Shown here: in pieces, positions 35,315 through 44,527 of the stretch
How positions within the stretch are numbered: the first letter of the stretch is position 1
Layout: each line of letters opens with the position of its first letter
NCBI GenBank assembly: GCA_046313435.1
Contig: JBKBYG010000006.1
Span: forward strand, 1 to 64,000
DNA from: JBKBYG01 sp046313435
Lineage (GTDB): Bacteria; Pseudomonadota; Alphaproteobacteria; Rickettsiales; Arcanibacteraceae
DNA: 64,000 nucleotides
Direction: 5' to 3'
Made by a program: the position numbers and the translations under genes
Notes under the pieces: generated by a model
What the model saw: the letters and a program-made list of their open reading frames with translations, nothing else
Told to the model about the DNA's origin: nothing
Databases searched by the model: none

Positions 35315-35800
35315 ATGAGACAATTCCATCTTGCTTTACCAATAAATACCAAAGAGAATGTAATAGAGTTTTACTTAAACGTTCTGGAATTACCTGTAAA
35401 AATACTTAACGAAGAAATATTTTTTGTTGATTTTTTTGGAACAAATTTAGCTTTTAATTTTAACAAAGATTATACGGCACCAGAATTATTTTCTATGACT
35501 AAAAAAGATATAGAAGAGGCACGCAAAAATTATTTAATTAAATCATTTCATTTTGGAGCGTTAATAAGTAAAAAAGAATTTGATCAATTAATTTTAAATT
35601 GTAAGAAGCATAATATAAAATTTATTATTGAACCTAACATAATAAATGAAGGAAAACATAATGAACAATTTTTGGCTTTTATACTAGGGCCTTGCGACCA
35701 TATAATTGAAATAAGGAGCATCAGCGAGGATTTCAAACTTGAAAATATAAGTGAGTTTGCACAGCAGCTTACTCAACATGAAAATAAGAAATATATTTAA
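35315..35800 (+). CDS. VOC-family (glyoxalase/dioxygenase-like) protein
   Basis: The 161-residue product fits the vicinal oxygen chelate fold: FHLALPINTKENVIEFYLNV at the N-terminus with the first metal-binding His, and FILGPCDHIIEIRS near the C-terminus with a metal-binding Glu. VOC enzymes include glyoxalase I, extradiol dioxygenases and resistance proteins; the substrate cannot be named. The start is at 35315, preceded by GGAGAAAATT. It is divergent from a LysR gene that probably controls it. Confidence 0.82.
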   Translation: MRQFHLALPINTKENVIEFYLNVLELPVKILNEEIFFVDFFGTNLAFNFNKDYTAPELFSMTKKDIEEARKNYLIKSFHFGALISKKEFDQLILNCKKHNIKFIIEPNIINEGKHNEQFLAFILGPCDHIIEIRSISEDFKLENISEFAQQLTQHENKKYI

Positions 35801-35880
35801 TAATGTTATAAAAACAAATTTCATAATATATTAATATATTAACTTTATTATTATAGTAAATATTTATAAAGGAAAGAAAA

Positions 35881-36453
35881 ATGCAAAAATTAACCTCAGA
35901 AATTTCTAAGATTTCAAAGATAAAGGCTTCTATTAAAGGTTTTTTTAGTAATAAAAAAAATCAACCTTTTACTTTAGCTTACAAATCCCCTGAACAAGCA
36001 CGATACTCTAATATATCATCTGAACCGACATCTCGTAGAAGCTCATTAGCACCTTCCATTGCACCTTCGCCATTAGTACCAAGGAAAAATTTTTCTCAAG
36101 GTAATATTGAATCTGCAAGATCTTCAATAAAATCCCCTTTAATATCGCCCGTGTGCTCACCATTAAATACCCCAAATTTATCAAGAAAGTTTGTTCAAGA
36201 AGTCTCGAGTTCTAGGAGTATGAATTCAAGAAAATCACCAAGTATAGTTAGAAAGAATGATAATTCGATTGAAAAACATATTATTAATGTTAAGAAAACT
36301 AGTAGGTTAACAAAAGCGCAGGAAAGAGCAAGCGAGATTGCTAACGAAATTGAAGATATGAATATTGATGGTGTAAAGTCTAAAGCTTTTAAGTTAAGGT
36401 TTCTTAAAGGCGATAGAGATACTAATGTTACAAATACAGTATGTAGGTTTTAA
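35881..36453 (+). CDS. Serine/proline-rich hypothetical protein
   Basis: The 190-residue protein is basic and of low complexity between residues 40 and 125, rich in Ser, Pro and Arg with repeated SP and RSS patterns (SRRSSLAPSIAPSPL). A helical, charged C-terminal segment follows (AQERASEIANEIEDM). AAGGAAAG precedes the ATG. It has no signal peptide or membrane helix. Disordered, phosphosite-like composition is common in secreted effectors, but this is only suggestive. It overlaps the convergent apaG by 4 bases. Confidence 0.65.
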   Translation: MQKLTSEISKISKIKASIKGFFSNKKNQPFTLAYKSPEQARYSNISSEPTSRRSSLAPSIAPSPLVPRKNFSQGNIESARSSIKSPLISPVCSPLNTPNLSRKFVQEVSSSRSMNSRKSPSIVRKNDNSIEKHIINVKKTSRLTKAQERASEIANEIEDMNIDGVKSKAFKLRFLKGDRDTNVTNTVCRF

Positions 36454-36857
36454 TTTAAATTAATTTTTTCCTGAGGTATGTCTAATGAAAATGTGGGTAC
36501 TCGAATATTAAACTCATTACCATTCTCAGAAGACTTCATATGATATTTGCCAAACATAATGCCTGAGGAAGTTCGAAGTTGTGCATGACTTGTATACTCA
36601 AAGGCTTCCCCAGGTTTCAATATAGGTTGTTGCCCTACAACTCCTGGACCATTAACTTCTTGAATCTGTCCAAATTTATCAATAATTTGCCAATATCTGC
36701 TGAGTAATTGCACAGTATCCTTGCCAAGATTTTCTAAAACTATATTATATGACCAAATGTAATTATGTTCTTTAGGAAACGAAATATCTTCTAAAAAAGT
36801 GGGTATAACTGTAACTTTCAATGAATTAGTAACTTCAGAATATACGTATTGCGTCAT
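36450..36857 (-). CDS. apaG: ApaG (CorD) protein
   Basis: The 135-residue protein is a single ApaG fibronectin-III-like domain: PKEHNYIWSYNIVLENLG, LLSRYWQIIDKFG, and GPGVVGQQPILKPGEAFEYTS, followed by GIMFGKYHM. ApaG is linked to Co2+/Mg2+ resistance in enteric bacteria, but its biochemical role is unsettled. It has the usual family length and overlaps the convergent Ser/Pro-rich gene by 4 bases. Confidence 0.94.
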   Translation of the reverse strand: MTQYVYSEVTNSLKVTVIPTFLEDISFPKEHNYIWSYNIVLENLGKDTVQLLSRYWQIIDKFGQIQEVNGPGVVGQQPILKPGEAFEYTSHAQLRTSSGIMFGKYHMKSSENGNEFNIRVPTFSLDIPQEKINLN

Positions 36858-36925
36858 TATCTCTATAAATTTTATTATTAAAAAAAGAAATTATAATAAA
36901 GCAACACTATAGTTTCAAGTTAAAA

Positions 36926-37591
36926 TTAATTTTTTGGTTTTAAATTTAAAATATATCCGTTATCTGAACTTAAAATTAGAGGATTATCAGTTCCCAATTT
37001 TTTACGAAGGCGATACATATGCGTCTCAACTGTATGCGTATTACAAAAATTACTATAACCCCATACAGTTTCTAACATTTCTTCTTTTGTTAAAAGAGTA
37101 TTTTTTTTATATAAAAGATTAATTATTGATGCTTCCTTTTCCGTTAAATTTAACTTTTCGTAGTTACTACCATTGTTTTTAATTAATATTCTTGAATAGG
37201 GATAGAATGAAAAAATTTCATTTATTCGAAAATGATGTTGAGATTTCTCTAACAAGTTATTTGTCAAGTTAAATAAATTATTCAAACAAATAGGCTTTCT
37301 TAAATATTGAATAAATTTTGGTATTGAGATTTTTAGTTGTAACGGAAAAAGGAAGATTAAAAAATTTATATATTGCTCATAAAGCTCTTTTTTATTATGC
37401 CAAAAATTGCTGTAATTAAATTCTTGGAAATAGTCAATTATGTATAAGTTATAAAAATTATTTTTTAACATTAGTTCTAAATGATTTAAATCATTGCTTG
37501 TAGCAATATAAATATTGCTGTAGTGATCTTTAAATATTTGTTCTAAGTATATATTAGGGCTGAATATAACAATGTTTAAATCGGTATTCAT
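36926..37591 (-). CDS. Orphan OmpR-type winged-helix regulator with degenerate receiver
   Basis: The 221-residue protein has an N-terminal receiver-like region (residues 1-115) and a C-terminal OmpR/PhoB winged helix (about 130-220: LTEKEASIINLLYKKN, VWGYSNFCNTHTVETHMYRL, RKKLG). In the receiver, LYIID is in place for the phospho-acceptor Asp and RKP for the conserved Lys, but the N-terminal acidic pair is replaced by SPN, so phosphorylation is doubtful. The start is the ATG at 37591, which lies right after the MBL gene's stop; an upstream ATG at 37618 would overlap that gene. No histidine kinase is nearby. Confidence 0.8.
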   Translation of the reverse strand: MNTDLNIVIFSPNIYLEQIFKDHYSNIYIATSNDLNHLELMLKNNFYNLYIIDYFQEFNYSNFWHNKKELYEQYINFLIFLFPLQLKISIPKFIQYLRKPICLNNLFNLTNNLLEKSQHHFRINEIFSFYPYSRILIKNNGSNYEKLNLTEKEASIINLLYKKNTLLTKEEMLETVWGYSNFCNTHTVETHMYRLRKKLGTDNPLILSSDNGYILNLKPKN

Positions 37592-37592
37592 A

Positions 37593-38564
37593 TTAATCAA
37601 TTTTCCATGACTCTCCACATTCTAGAGTGATGAATGGATATAAAGGCTTTAAATCTTCAATTGACTTTTTTAAATCATTAATAGGGTCATCATACGATTC
37701 ATCGGAAAGTCTAAATGTGCCATAATGAATAGCTATAGAATTTTTACTATTTAATTCTTGGTGGATAATAACAGCTTCGTGTGGGGTAGTATGGCTAGCT
37801 TTCATGAACCATTCAGGTTTGTATGCTCCTATAGGAATTAAAGCAAGATCGAATCCTCCAAATGTTTCGGCAATTGTTTTAAAATGAGAAGCGTAAGCAG
37901 TATCACCAGCAAAATAGATTTTTTTTTCACCTGATTCAATTGCAAAGCTTCCCCATAAGGTTTGATTATTTCCATAAAACCCTTTTCTTCCTGACCAATG
38001 TTTAGCTGGCAAAAATGTAATTTTTAAATTTTTAAAATCTATGTTTTGCCACCAATTTAGTTCACAACATTCTAATTTATGTTTCTTTAAAATAGAATTT
38101 ATATTTGATCCGGCAACAATTGTAGGTTGAAATTTTTTATGCAAAATTTTTAAAGATTTTATATCCAAATGGTCATAATGATCATGGCTTATTAAAACTA
38201 AATCAATATGCGGCAAATTTTCAATTTCTATACCAGGATTACGTATGCGTTTTGGTCCTATCCAACTAAAAGGACTTACACGTTCTGACCAAACCGGATC
38301 AGTTAAAATATTTAAACCTGAAATTTGAATTAATATTGTTGAGTGATTTATGAAAGTTGCTTTTAATGTATCATTGTCAATTTTAGTTTCAGGAGAGGAG
38401 TGTAAATTGTTTTCAATCCATTTAGGCCATTCTTCTATATATTTCTTCCTAGTTATTCTCCATTTTATAAAATCCCATAAATTTTTTTTTTGAATTGAAG
38501 ATTCTGTACGATAATTATAAAAGCGTTTGCCATCAAAATGAGCGGGAAGTTTAGTTTCAATCAT
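37593..38564 (-). CDS. MBL-fold metallo-hydrolase (NAPE-PLD/UlaG-like)
   Basis: The 323-residue protein is a metallo-beta-lactamase-fold hydrolase with the zinc motif LISHDHYDHLD and additional ligand-bearing segments LPAKHWSGRKG, YFAGDTAYAS and SIAIHYGTF. The extended N-terminal region and the WSERVSPFSWIGPKR segment resemble the N-acyl-phosphatidylethanolamine phospholipase D and RomA-like group, so a phospholipid substrate is possible. It is followed directly by the winged-helix regulator gene, probably in one transcript. Confidence 0.88.
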   Translation of the reverse strand: MIETKLPAHFDGKRFYNYRTESSIQKKNLWDFIKWRITRKKYIEEWPKWIENNLHSSPETKIDNDTLKATFINHSTILIQISGLNILTDPVWSERVSPFSWIGPKRIRNPGIEIENLPHIDLVLISHDHYDHLDIKSLKILHKKFQPTIVAGSNINSILKKHKLECCELNWWQNIDFKNLKITFLPAKHWSGRKGFYGNNQTLWGSFAIESGEKKIYFAGDTAYASHFKTIAETFGGFDLALIPIGAYKPEWFMKASHTTPHEAVIIHQELNSKNSIAIHYGTFRLSDESYDDPINDLKKSIEDLKPLYPFITLECGESWKID

Positions 38565-38906
38565 AAAATTTTATTTTTAAAGTGATAATAAGCAAAGTAA
38601 TTTTTATTTCTTTTAATAGCAATCTAAATTTCGATACAAATGTAAAATTAAAAAATGATTAATTTTATATTTTTAATTCAATAATATTAGATAAAGAAAA
38701 TTTTTGAAAATCTTTTTTATGGTTTATAAATTTGCGGTCAAGGGAATGATAATATTTGAAAAAATATTAAAATTTTATATATATTTTAATTCAAATAATA
38801 TTTATAAAAATTAAGATAATAACTTGTCATAAATTTAAGATTTACAAAAAAATAAATCATTTATACTTTCTTAATAAAAACTTTTTAATTCTTTTAGTGG
38901 TAATTT
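38565..38906. other. Very AT-rich intergenic region
   Basis: About 340 bases upstream of tRNA-Arg, almost entirely A and T with only a few GC-containing words (one island near 38735). I found no open frame, no repeat-family copy and no match to the DnaA-box consensus TTATNCACA by eye. A promoter role for the tRNA or the divergent MBL gene is possible but not shown. Confidence 0.5.
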
Positions 38907-38983
38907 TGGCGCACTCGAGACGATTCGAACGTCCGGCCTTTGCCTTCGGAGGGCAACGCTCTATCCAACTGAGCTACGAGTGC
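38907..38983 (-). tRNA. tRNA-Arg (anticodon CCG)
   Basis: A 77-base cloverleaf on the reverse strand: acceptor GCACTCG with CGAGTGC, discriminator G, encoded CCA. D arm TAGCTCAGTTGGATAGAGC, anticodon loop CTCCGAA giving CCG (codon CGG), T loop TTCGAAT. The surrounding sequence is strongly AT-rich. Confidence 0.95.
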
Positions 38984-39206
38984 AAGTAATATAAAAACAA
39001 AATAAATTTATAATAAATATATTAATATTTTTAACTTTTGGTCTATTTCTAGAGAAATCAAGGTGGTATCTCTGTCAACAAAATTATTGTAGTTTTTTGC
39101 AAAAAAAAACATTTACTCTTGCGAAACTTTAATGCATTTTCGATGAAGCACACAAGAAAAATTACTTTTAATAATTTTTGATAGAAATAACCATAAGGTA
39201 AGAATT

Positions 39207-39629
39207 ATGTCAAGTAACTACCATCAAGTTTCAGAAATTAGTCCAATAGATGCATGGAAAATTTTATCAGCTAATCCTGCTGCGTTTTTAGTGGATGTAA
39301 GGACAGTTAATGAATGGAATATGGTAGGATTTCCTGATTTGTCAACAATTGGAAAAAGTACAATTAAGCTTTCTTGGCGCTTATATCCTAATATGCAGGT
39401 TAATAATGATTTTGTTCCACAATTAAAAAGCTATATCACAAATGTTGATTCAACAGTTTTATTTATATGCAGAAGTGGTGTAAGGTCATTAGAAGCAGCT
39501 AATCTTATGTTAAGTGAAGGTTACTCAAATTGCTTTAATATAAGTAATGGTTTTGAAGGCTCACATAACCAGCCGGGCCAAGTTAAAAATGGCTGGAAAG
39601 CTTCTAATTTGCCTTGGGAGCAACATTAA
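39207..39629 (+). CDS. Rhodanese-domain protein
   Basis: The 140-residue protein is a single rhodanese fold. The active-site loop FICRSGVRS provides the catalytic Cys (about residue 92), after DVRTVNEWNMVGFPD, the usual N-terminal substrate-strand. Such proteins carry persulfide sulfur to acceptors. It lies 2 bases upstream of dnaA on the same strand, and its terminal region supplies dnaA's Shine-Dalgarno (GGGAG), so it is cotranscribed with dnaA, an unusual pairing worth noting. Confidence 0.9.
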   Translation: MSSNYHQVSEISPIDAWKILSANPAAFLVDVRTVNEWNMVGFPDLSTIGKSTIKLSWRLYPNMQVNNDFVPQLKSYITNVDSTVLFICRSGVRSLEAANLMLSEGYSNCFNISNGFEGSHNQPGQVKNGWKASNLPWEQH

Positions 39630-39631
39630 TC

Positions 39632-41035
39632 ATGCATTCAACCAATGCAACAAAAGAAATAGATCCTCATGAGACGTGGGTTGAGGTTTTGTCAGCGTTG
39701 CAAGACGAGTACGGAGAAGCTACGTCAAAAAGTTGGTTTAGTAAATTAGAGTTTGTTTCATTATCTTCAACCGAAGTAACATTATCTATTCCAACAAATT
39801 TCATGAAGGAATGGATTTCTACACATTATCTAGCTTCAATTACAAAATATTGGAAAAAATTTTATAGTTCAATTTTAAAAGTTGATATTACTATATCTAA
39901 TTCCCATGCAAATATTGTTCAAGAAACTCCAAATGAAGATGAAAATAAAACAAAATTTTTCAATAAATTTTCTAACTCTAGCAGTGAAATAGTAAGTAAT
40001 GATGATCTTTTAATTTCGTCACTTGATACAAGATATAGCTTTGAAAATTTTATAGTTGGTACGTCCAATCAACTTGCTCACGCTGCTGCATTAAAAATTG
40101 CTAACGCACAAACAGTTGATTCGAATTTAAATCCATTGTTTTTTTATAGTGGAGTTGGACTAGGCAAAACACACTTAATGCAATCGATTGCATGGCATAT
40201 ACATTATACTCAACCTGGAAAAAAAGTTATTTATATTTCAGCAGAAAAATTCATGTATCAATTTGTAAAGGCTTTAAGAAGTAAAGATGTTATTTCATTT
40301 AAAGAACAGTTTCGTTCAGTTGATGTATTAATTATAGATGATGTACAGTTTATTTGTGGTAAGGAAAGCACACAAGAAGAATTCTTCCATACATTTAATG
40401 CATTAGTTGATAATAATAGACAAGTTATAATTTCTTGTGACAGATCTCCCACAGATTTAGGAAAGATGGAAGAAAGAATTAGATCTAGATTAGGGGGAGG
40501 GCTAGTAATAGATATACATGACAGTACATATAAATTACGTTTGGATATTTTAACTTATAAAGCTGATCAAGCAAAAATTGAATTTCCAAAAAAAGTACTA
40601 GAATTTTTAGCAAGCAAAATCACTTCTAATATCAGAGAGTTAGAAGGCGCATTTAATAAAATTGCTGCACATTCAAATCTTATGGGCAAAGAAATCACTT
40701 TAGCGAATACGCAAGACATATTGCAGGATTTGCTTAGGGCAAATGAAAAAGAAGTTTCGATTGATCAAATTCAAAAAAAGGTTGCAGATCACTATAAAAT
40801 TAGTGTATCAGATATAACTTCTGCTAGAAGAATAAGATGTTTAGCGAGACCTAGGCAAATTGCAATGTATTTATCGAAAATACTTACTCAAAAAAGTTTA
40901 GTCGAAATTGGTAAAAAATTTGGTGGTAAAGATCATACTACAATTATGCACGCTGTTAAAACAATTGAAGCTTTATGTAAAGAAAGCAGTGAACTTAATG
41001 AGGATATAGCAGTACTTACTTCTTTACTAAAATAA
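39632..41035 (+). CDS. dnaA: Chromosomal replication initiator DnaA
   Basis: The 467-residue initiator has domain I (about 10-85, SKSWFSKLEFVSLSSTEVTL), a variable linker, AAA+ domain III (about 125-345) with Walker A GVGLGKTHL, Walker B VLIIDDVQFI and sensor region SRLGGGLV, and domain IV with CLARPRQIAMYLSK and GGKDHTTIMHAVKTIE, the DnaA-box contact. The start is the ATG at 39632. dnaN follows after 123 bases. No DnaA-box cluster was seen close by. Confidence 0.97.
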   Translation: MHSTNATKEIDPHETWVEVLSALQDEYGEATSKSWFSKLEFVSLSSTEVTLSIPTNFMKEWISTHYLASITKYWKKFYSSILKVDITISNSHANIVQETPNEDENKTKFFNKFSNSSSEIVSNDDLLISSLDTRYSFENFIVGTSNQLAHAAALKIANAQTVDSNLNPLFFYSGVGLGKTHLMQSIAWHIHYTQPGKKVIYISAEKFMYQFVKALRSKDVISFKEQFRSVDVLIIDDVQFICGKESTQEEFFHTFNALVDNNRQVIISCDRSPTDLGKMEERIRSRLGGGLVIDIHDSTYKLRLDILTYKADQAKIEFPKKVLEFLASKITSNIRELEGAFNKIAAHSNLMGKEITLANTQDILQDLLRANEKEVSIDQIQKKVADHYKISVSDITSARRIRCLARPRQIAMYLSKILTQKSLVEIGKKFGGKDHTTIMHAVKTIEALCKESSELNEDIAVLTSLLK

Positions 41036-41158
41036 ATGGTAAAACTTAATTTCAAGTATAGCTAGTTCTTCAATTTACAAAATTTCATTAAAAAGTTAGA
41101 TAATGTGTAAGAATATATTATTTATTGAAAACTTAAAAAAATATAAAAGGTTAAAAAT

Positions 41159-42343
41159 ATGGGTGAAGAGTTAGACTTAATTGATAATCAAACCAGTATA
41201 ATAAATGACATAGTTGATTTCTCGATAAGAATAGAGAAAAATCCTTTAATGAAAGCTTTATCACATATCCAATCAATTGTTGAAAAGCGTAACATTATTC
41301 CTATTTTATCAAATGTAAAATTAGAAGCAGTGGATGGAATATTGAGTTTAACTGCTACAGATATGGATATAACTGTAACTGAAAAAATATCTGTTGAAAT
41401 AGAAGCTGCTGGGTTTTTAACAGTTCCTGCCCATACTTTATATGATATAGTAAAAAAATTACCTGACGATACAAAAATTACCCTTTCTTTAGATAAAGAA
41501 ATTCCAGGAAGGCTCAATATTAATGCAGGTCAATGCAAATTTTCTCTTCCTTTCTTGTCTGCAAAGGATTTTCCTGTAATGGATCATGGGGATATGAATA
41601 ATCAATTTATTATGCATCCAGAAGAATTTATCTACCTAATTGATAAAACAAAATTTGCAATTTCAGTTGAGGAAACAAGGTATAATTTAAATGGAATATA
41701 TTTACATATTTTTCAACACGAAAATGGTGATTCTTATTTAAGATCAGCAGCAACGGATGGCCATAGATTATGTAAAGTGGAAGTTACCTTACCGGAAGGT
41801 GCACAAAATATGCCTGGTATAATAATCCCTAAGAAAGCTATATATGAAATTAGAAAATTACTTGAAAGTGCAAAGGATGAAGTCAAAATTGCATTATCGA
41901 ATAATAAGATTAATATAAATTTCGGTGAGATTAATTTAACTTCTAAGCTAATTGATGCTAATTTCCCTGAATATGAAAATTTAATTCCGTATAACAATAA
42001 TAAAATTATGGAAGTTAATGCAAAATCGTTTAGCAAGGCAGTTGATAGAGTATCAACAATAAGTTTTGAAAAACTTAGAGCCGTAAAATTAATAATAAGC
42101 CAAAATAAATTAACTATATTATCTAGTGGCGAGGCACAAGGTAGTGCTTCAGAAGAAATAGAAGTAAATTATAATGGTGAACCAATTGAAATAGGATTTA
42201 ACTCTAAATACTTGTTAGATATAATGAATGTTGTTCAAGGAGATATGGTTGAATTTAAACTAAATGATAATTATTCCCCAGTGCTTATTGTAGATAAATC
42301 AGATTCAAATGGAAAATTTGTAATTATGCCAATGGTTGTATAA
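41159..42343 (+). CDS. dnaN: DNA polymerase III beta sliding clamp DnaN
   Basis: The 394-residue protein is the ring-shaped clamp that tethers polymerase III to DNA. Three clamp domains are seen: about 22-145 (IVEKRNIIPILSNVKLEA), 155-270 (FAISVEETRYNLNGIYLH, TDGHRLCKVEV) and 275-394 (LIPYNNNKIMEV), ending with FVIMPMVV in the position of the usual MPMR-type terminus. The first 20 residues are a short extension. Eight bases separate it from the following ankyrin gene. Confidence 0.96.
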   Translation: MGEELDLIDNQTSIINDIVDFSIRIEKNPLMKALSHIQSIVEKRNIIPILSNVKLEAVDGILSLTATDMDITVTEKISVEIEAAGFLTVPAHTLYDIVKKLPDDTKITLSLDKEIPGRLNINAGQCKFSLPFLSAKDFPVMDHGDMNNQFIMHPEEFIYLIDKTKFAISVEETRYNLNGIYLHIFQHENGDSYLRSAATDGHRLCKVEVTLPEGAQNMPGIIIPKKAIYEIRKLLESAKDEVKIALSNNKININFGEINLTSKLIDANFPEYENLIPYNNNKIMEVNAKSFSKAVDRVSTISFEKLRAVKLIISQNKLTILSSGEAQGSASEEIEVNYNGEPIEIGFNSKYLLDIMNVVQGDMVEFKLNDNYSPVLIVDKSDSNGKFVIMPMVV

Positions 42344-42350
42344 TTGATTT

Positions 42351-43202
42351 ATGCCTAAAACGATTATCTCTAATTATAATAATGGGAAGAATTCTCTTTT
42401 TTCCGCTATAAATATATATAGTTTAAGTGACATTAACTGGCTTATTAAAAAAGGAGTAAATATCAATCATAAAGATTTTAACGCTAATAATATATTACAT
42501 TATGCAATAAAAGAAAAAAAGGATTTAGTATTAATTAAATTATTGGTGGAATCTGGAGTATTTATTAATGCAATAAATATCAACGGATTTACCCCTCTTG
42601 ATATAGCAATGAATCAGCAATCTGATAATGATATTGTAAAATATTTAAGATCAAAAGATGCGAAAACTTTTGACGAAATATTAAAACCAGGTTTTTACAT
42701 TAAAAAGAAAGATATTCTTAAAAAAGATAATATAATTCATTCAAGTATAAGTTCCAAAAAACTATATCTATCTAAAAGTTTTAAAAATTATAGTAAAAAC
42801 ATTTCTTATGATGATGATAAAGAAAATGTTGATCCCAATAATATATCAGGCTCAAATTTTTTAAACGATTTTGAAAGTAGATTGCAGTTCATGATATTTC
42901 TTCAACAAGAAAAAAATTTTGATCTTGAGACTATTGAGTTAATACAAGAAGTTTTTGAAAAAATTAATGCTGAGTATAATAATGATTGTAAGAAATTTTT
43001 AATATCAGTTGATTTATCTAGCTTTAATAATCCTCAAATAAATTTACTAGATATTGTGCTTAAAGAATTGCTGAATACGAAAGGTAAAGCATTCGAAATT
43101 TTTTCACAAGAAAATAAAACTGTTTTAAGAATTTCAGCAGATTCATTTAAAAATCTGTTGGTTAATTTAAATCAAAAAGACGTTCAAATGAATAGTTTAT
43201 GA
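42351..43202 (+). CDS. Ankyrin-repeat protein downstream of dnaN
   Basis: The 283-residue product has about three ankyrin repeats in residues 12-105 (NNILHYAIKEKKDLVLIKLL, FTPLDIAMNQQSDNDIVKYL) and an unrecognised charged C-terminal two thirds. The start 8 bases after dnaN with no Shine-Dalgarno suggests readthrough from dnaN. Its last 6 bases overlap the convergent gene at 43197. Function unknown; possibly a host-directed protein by family habit. Confidence 0.75.
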   Translation: MPKTIISNYNNGKNSLFSAINIYSLSDINWLIKKGVNINHKDFNANNILHYAIKEKKDLVLIKLLVESGVFINAININGFTPLDIAMNQQSDNDIVKYLRSKDAKTFDEILKPGFYIKKKDILKKDNIIHSSISSKKLYLSKSFKNYSKNISYDDDKENVDPNNISGSNFLNDFESRLQFMIFLQQEKNFDLETIELIQEVFEKINAEYNNDCKKFLISVDLSSFNNPQINLLDIVLKELLNTKGKAFEIFSQENKTVLRISADSFKNLLVNLNQKDVQMNSL

Positions 43203-44507
43203 TATTTCTTGAGTTGTAGGAGAGGGCGTTTTCGGTAAACCACTAGGGCTTTGTATGTTATTTACATTTCCTGGTTTTCCAGTGCCTGAACTATTTAATG
43301 TCTGACCATGTGCGGTAGCTTCAGGAAAAAACTTTCTTGATCCTCTGCAAATTTTAGAAGATCTAGAGTTTTTAGTTGTGGTTGAAGTTTTTGTAATAAT
43401 TTCACTTTTAGCAGTTTGAGTTTTTTTTGAATTTGCACTAGCGGACACATCTAGCAATTTTTCTGTTGCAGCTTTCAAACCCTCTGCTGCAACCTCTAAA
43501 TACGATTTCATGGTAGGTTTAATGGCTGCAGATTGGATTGCTTTATCATTAGTTACTGCATGCTGCTCAGATACTGAGGAAGTCGTAAATAAAGCTGTTT
43601 CTGATGTCACAAAAGTAGAAGATATTTCTGCTGTATTTTCTGAATGGTCGGATAAATCTGTACTTAGAACAGGGGGTGCAGCTATTGTTGATAATTTCTT
43701 AGTAGCTTCTTCAATTTCCTTTGATCCTACAGCAAAAGTTTCAGCAGGGTCTTCGTAGGTTTTAGAAGAATGAGCAGGAAAGGAACTAGATTCAATTCTA
43801 GCTTCATGAACTAATACTGTTGGGGAGGTAATTGAAAATTCCGTAGGTCGTGTATGTAGAATGATCTCTTCTGCCTTTGCAGGAACAGGTTCTTCTTTAA
43901 CTAATTCTTTTCTTAGCTTTTCTTCAGTCTCTAATGCTTCTGATAACTCTTTATCTTTTGATTCTTCTACTAGTATTTCTTTAAAATTATGAGTGTCTTT
44001 TTCTAAAGATTTCAATAAGGTTAATTTTTTGCCTTCTAAATCATTTATTCTTGTATTTCCAACAGTGCCTTCTTGAACTTCAACTAATTCTCCATTTTTA
44101 TAAATAAGCACATCATATGAATCTTCAATAATATTTCCTGACTCATCAATTCTATTTACAGTTACTATAGAACTTTTAAATGCGTTACTTTCGAAATCAA
44201 CCATAGGATAATTAGAATTAGGAGCAAATGTACTTAGTTTTTCCATTCTCACAAATGCTAAATCTTCTATAGGTACATAACCTTGATCTGAAGGATGAAT
44301 AAAGTAAAATTTATTATCAATTTTATATTCAATCTGACTAAGTTCAATATAGTTAACTAACTTTTTTGTATATTCTTCTTCATTTTCAAACAAAGGCGCA
44401 TCAAAAATATAAGGCCTAGGTGTATTTTCATCCTCGTCAGATATAAATGCGCTGATATCAGATCGTCTAGATAGCTCTTTATCTATCATTTTTTTTGTTT
44501 TTGACAT
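43197..44507 (-). CDS. Large low-complexity hypothetical protein (candidate effector)
   Basis: I do not recognise this 436-residue protein. The N-terminal 180 residues are folded-looking, with aromatic segments such as YKIDNKFYFIHPSDQG and DVLIYKNGELVEVQEG. The rest is acidic then Ser/Thr/Ala-rich and probably disordered, with a basic patch (SRSSKICRGSRKFF) and a Pro/Ser/Thr-rich end. No signal peptide or membrane helix. AAGGGGAATATGA precedes the ATG. Composition fits a type IV-secreted effector, but this is inference. Confidence 0.7.
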   Translation of the reverse strand: MSKTKKMIDKELSRRSDISAFISDEDENTPRPYIFDAPLFENEEEYTKKLVNYIELSQIEYKIDNKFYFIHPSDQGYVPIEDLAFVRMEKLSTFAPNSNYPMVDFESNAFKSSIVTVNRIDESGNIIEDSYDVLIYKNGELVEVQEGTVGNTRINDLEGKKLTLLKSLEKDTHNFKEILVEESKDKELSEALETEEKLRKELVKEEPVPAKAEEIILHTRPTEFSITSPTVLVHEARIESSSFPAHSSKTYEDPAETFAVGSKEIEEATKKLSTIAAPPVLSTDLSDHSENTAEISSTFVTSETALFTTSSVSEQHAVTNDKAIQSAAIKPTMKSYLEVAAEGLKAATEKLLDVSASANSKKTQTAKSEIITKTSTTTKNSRSSKICRGSRKFFPEATAHGQTLNSSGTGKPGNVNNIQSPSGLPKTPSPTTQEIS

Positions 44508-44527
44508 TCATATTCCCCTTAGCTTAA

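Noticed and set aside
38565..38906. Replication origin upstream of dnaA
   Set aside because: The region is very AT-rich, but I found no DnaA-box cluster by eye, and in many Rickettsiales the origin is not next to dnaA. A GC-skew plot of the whole chromosome would decide.
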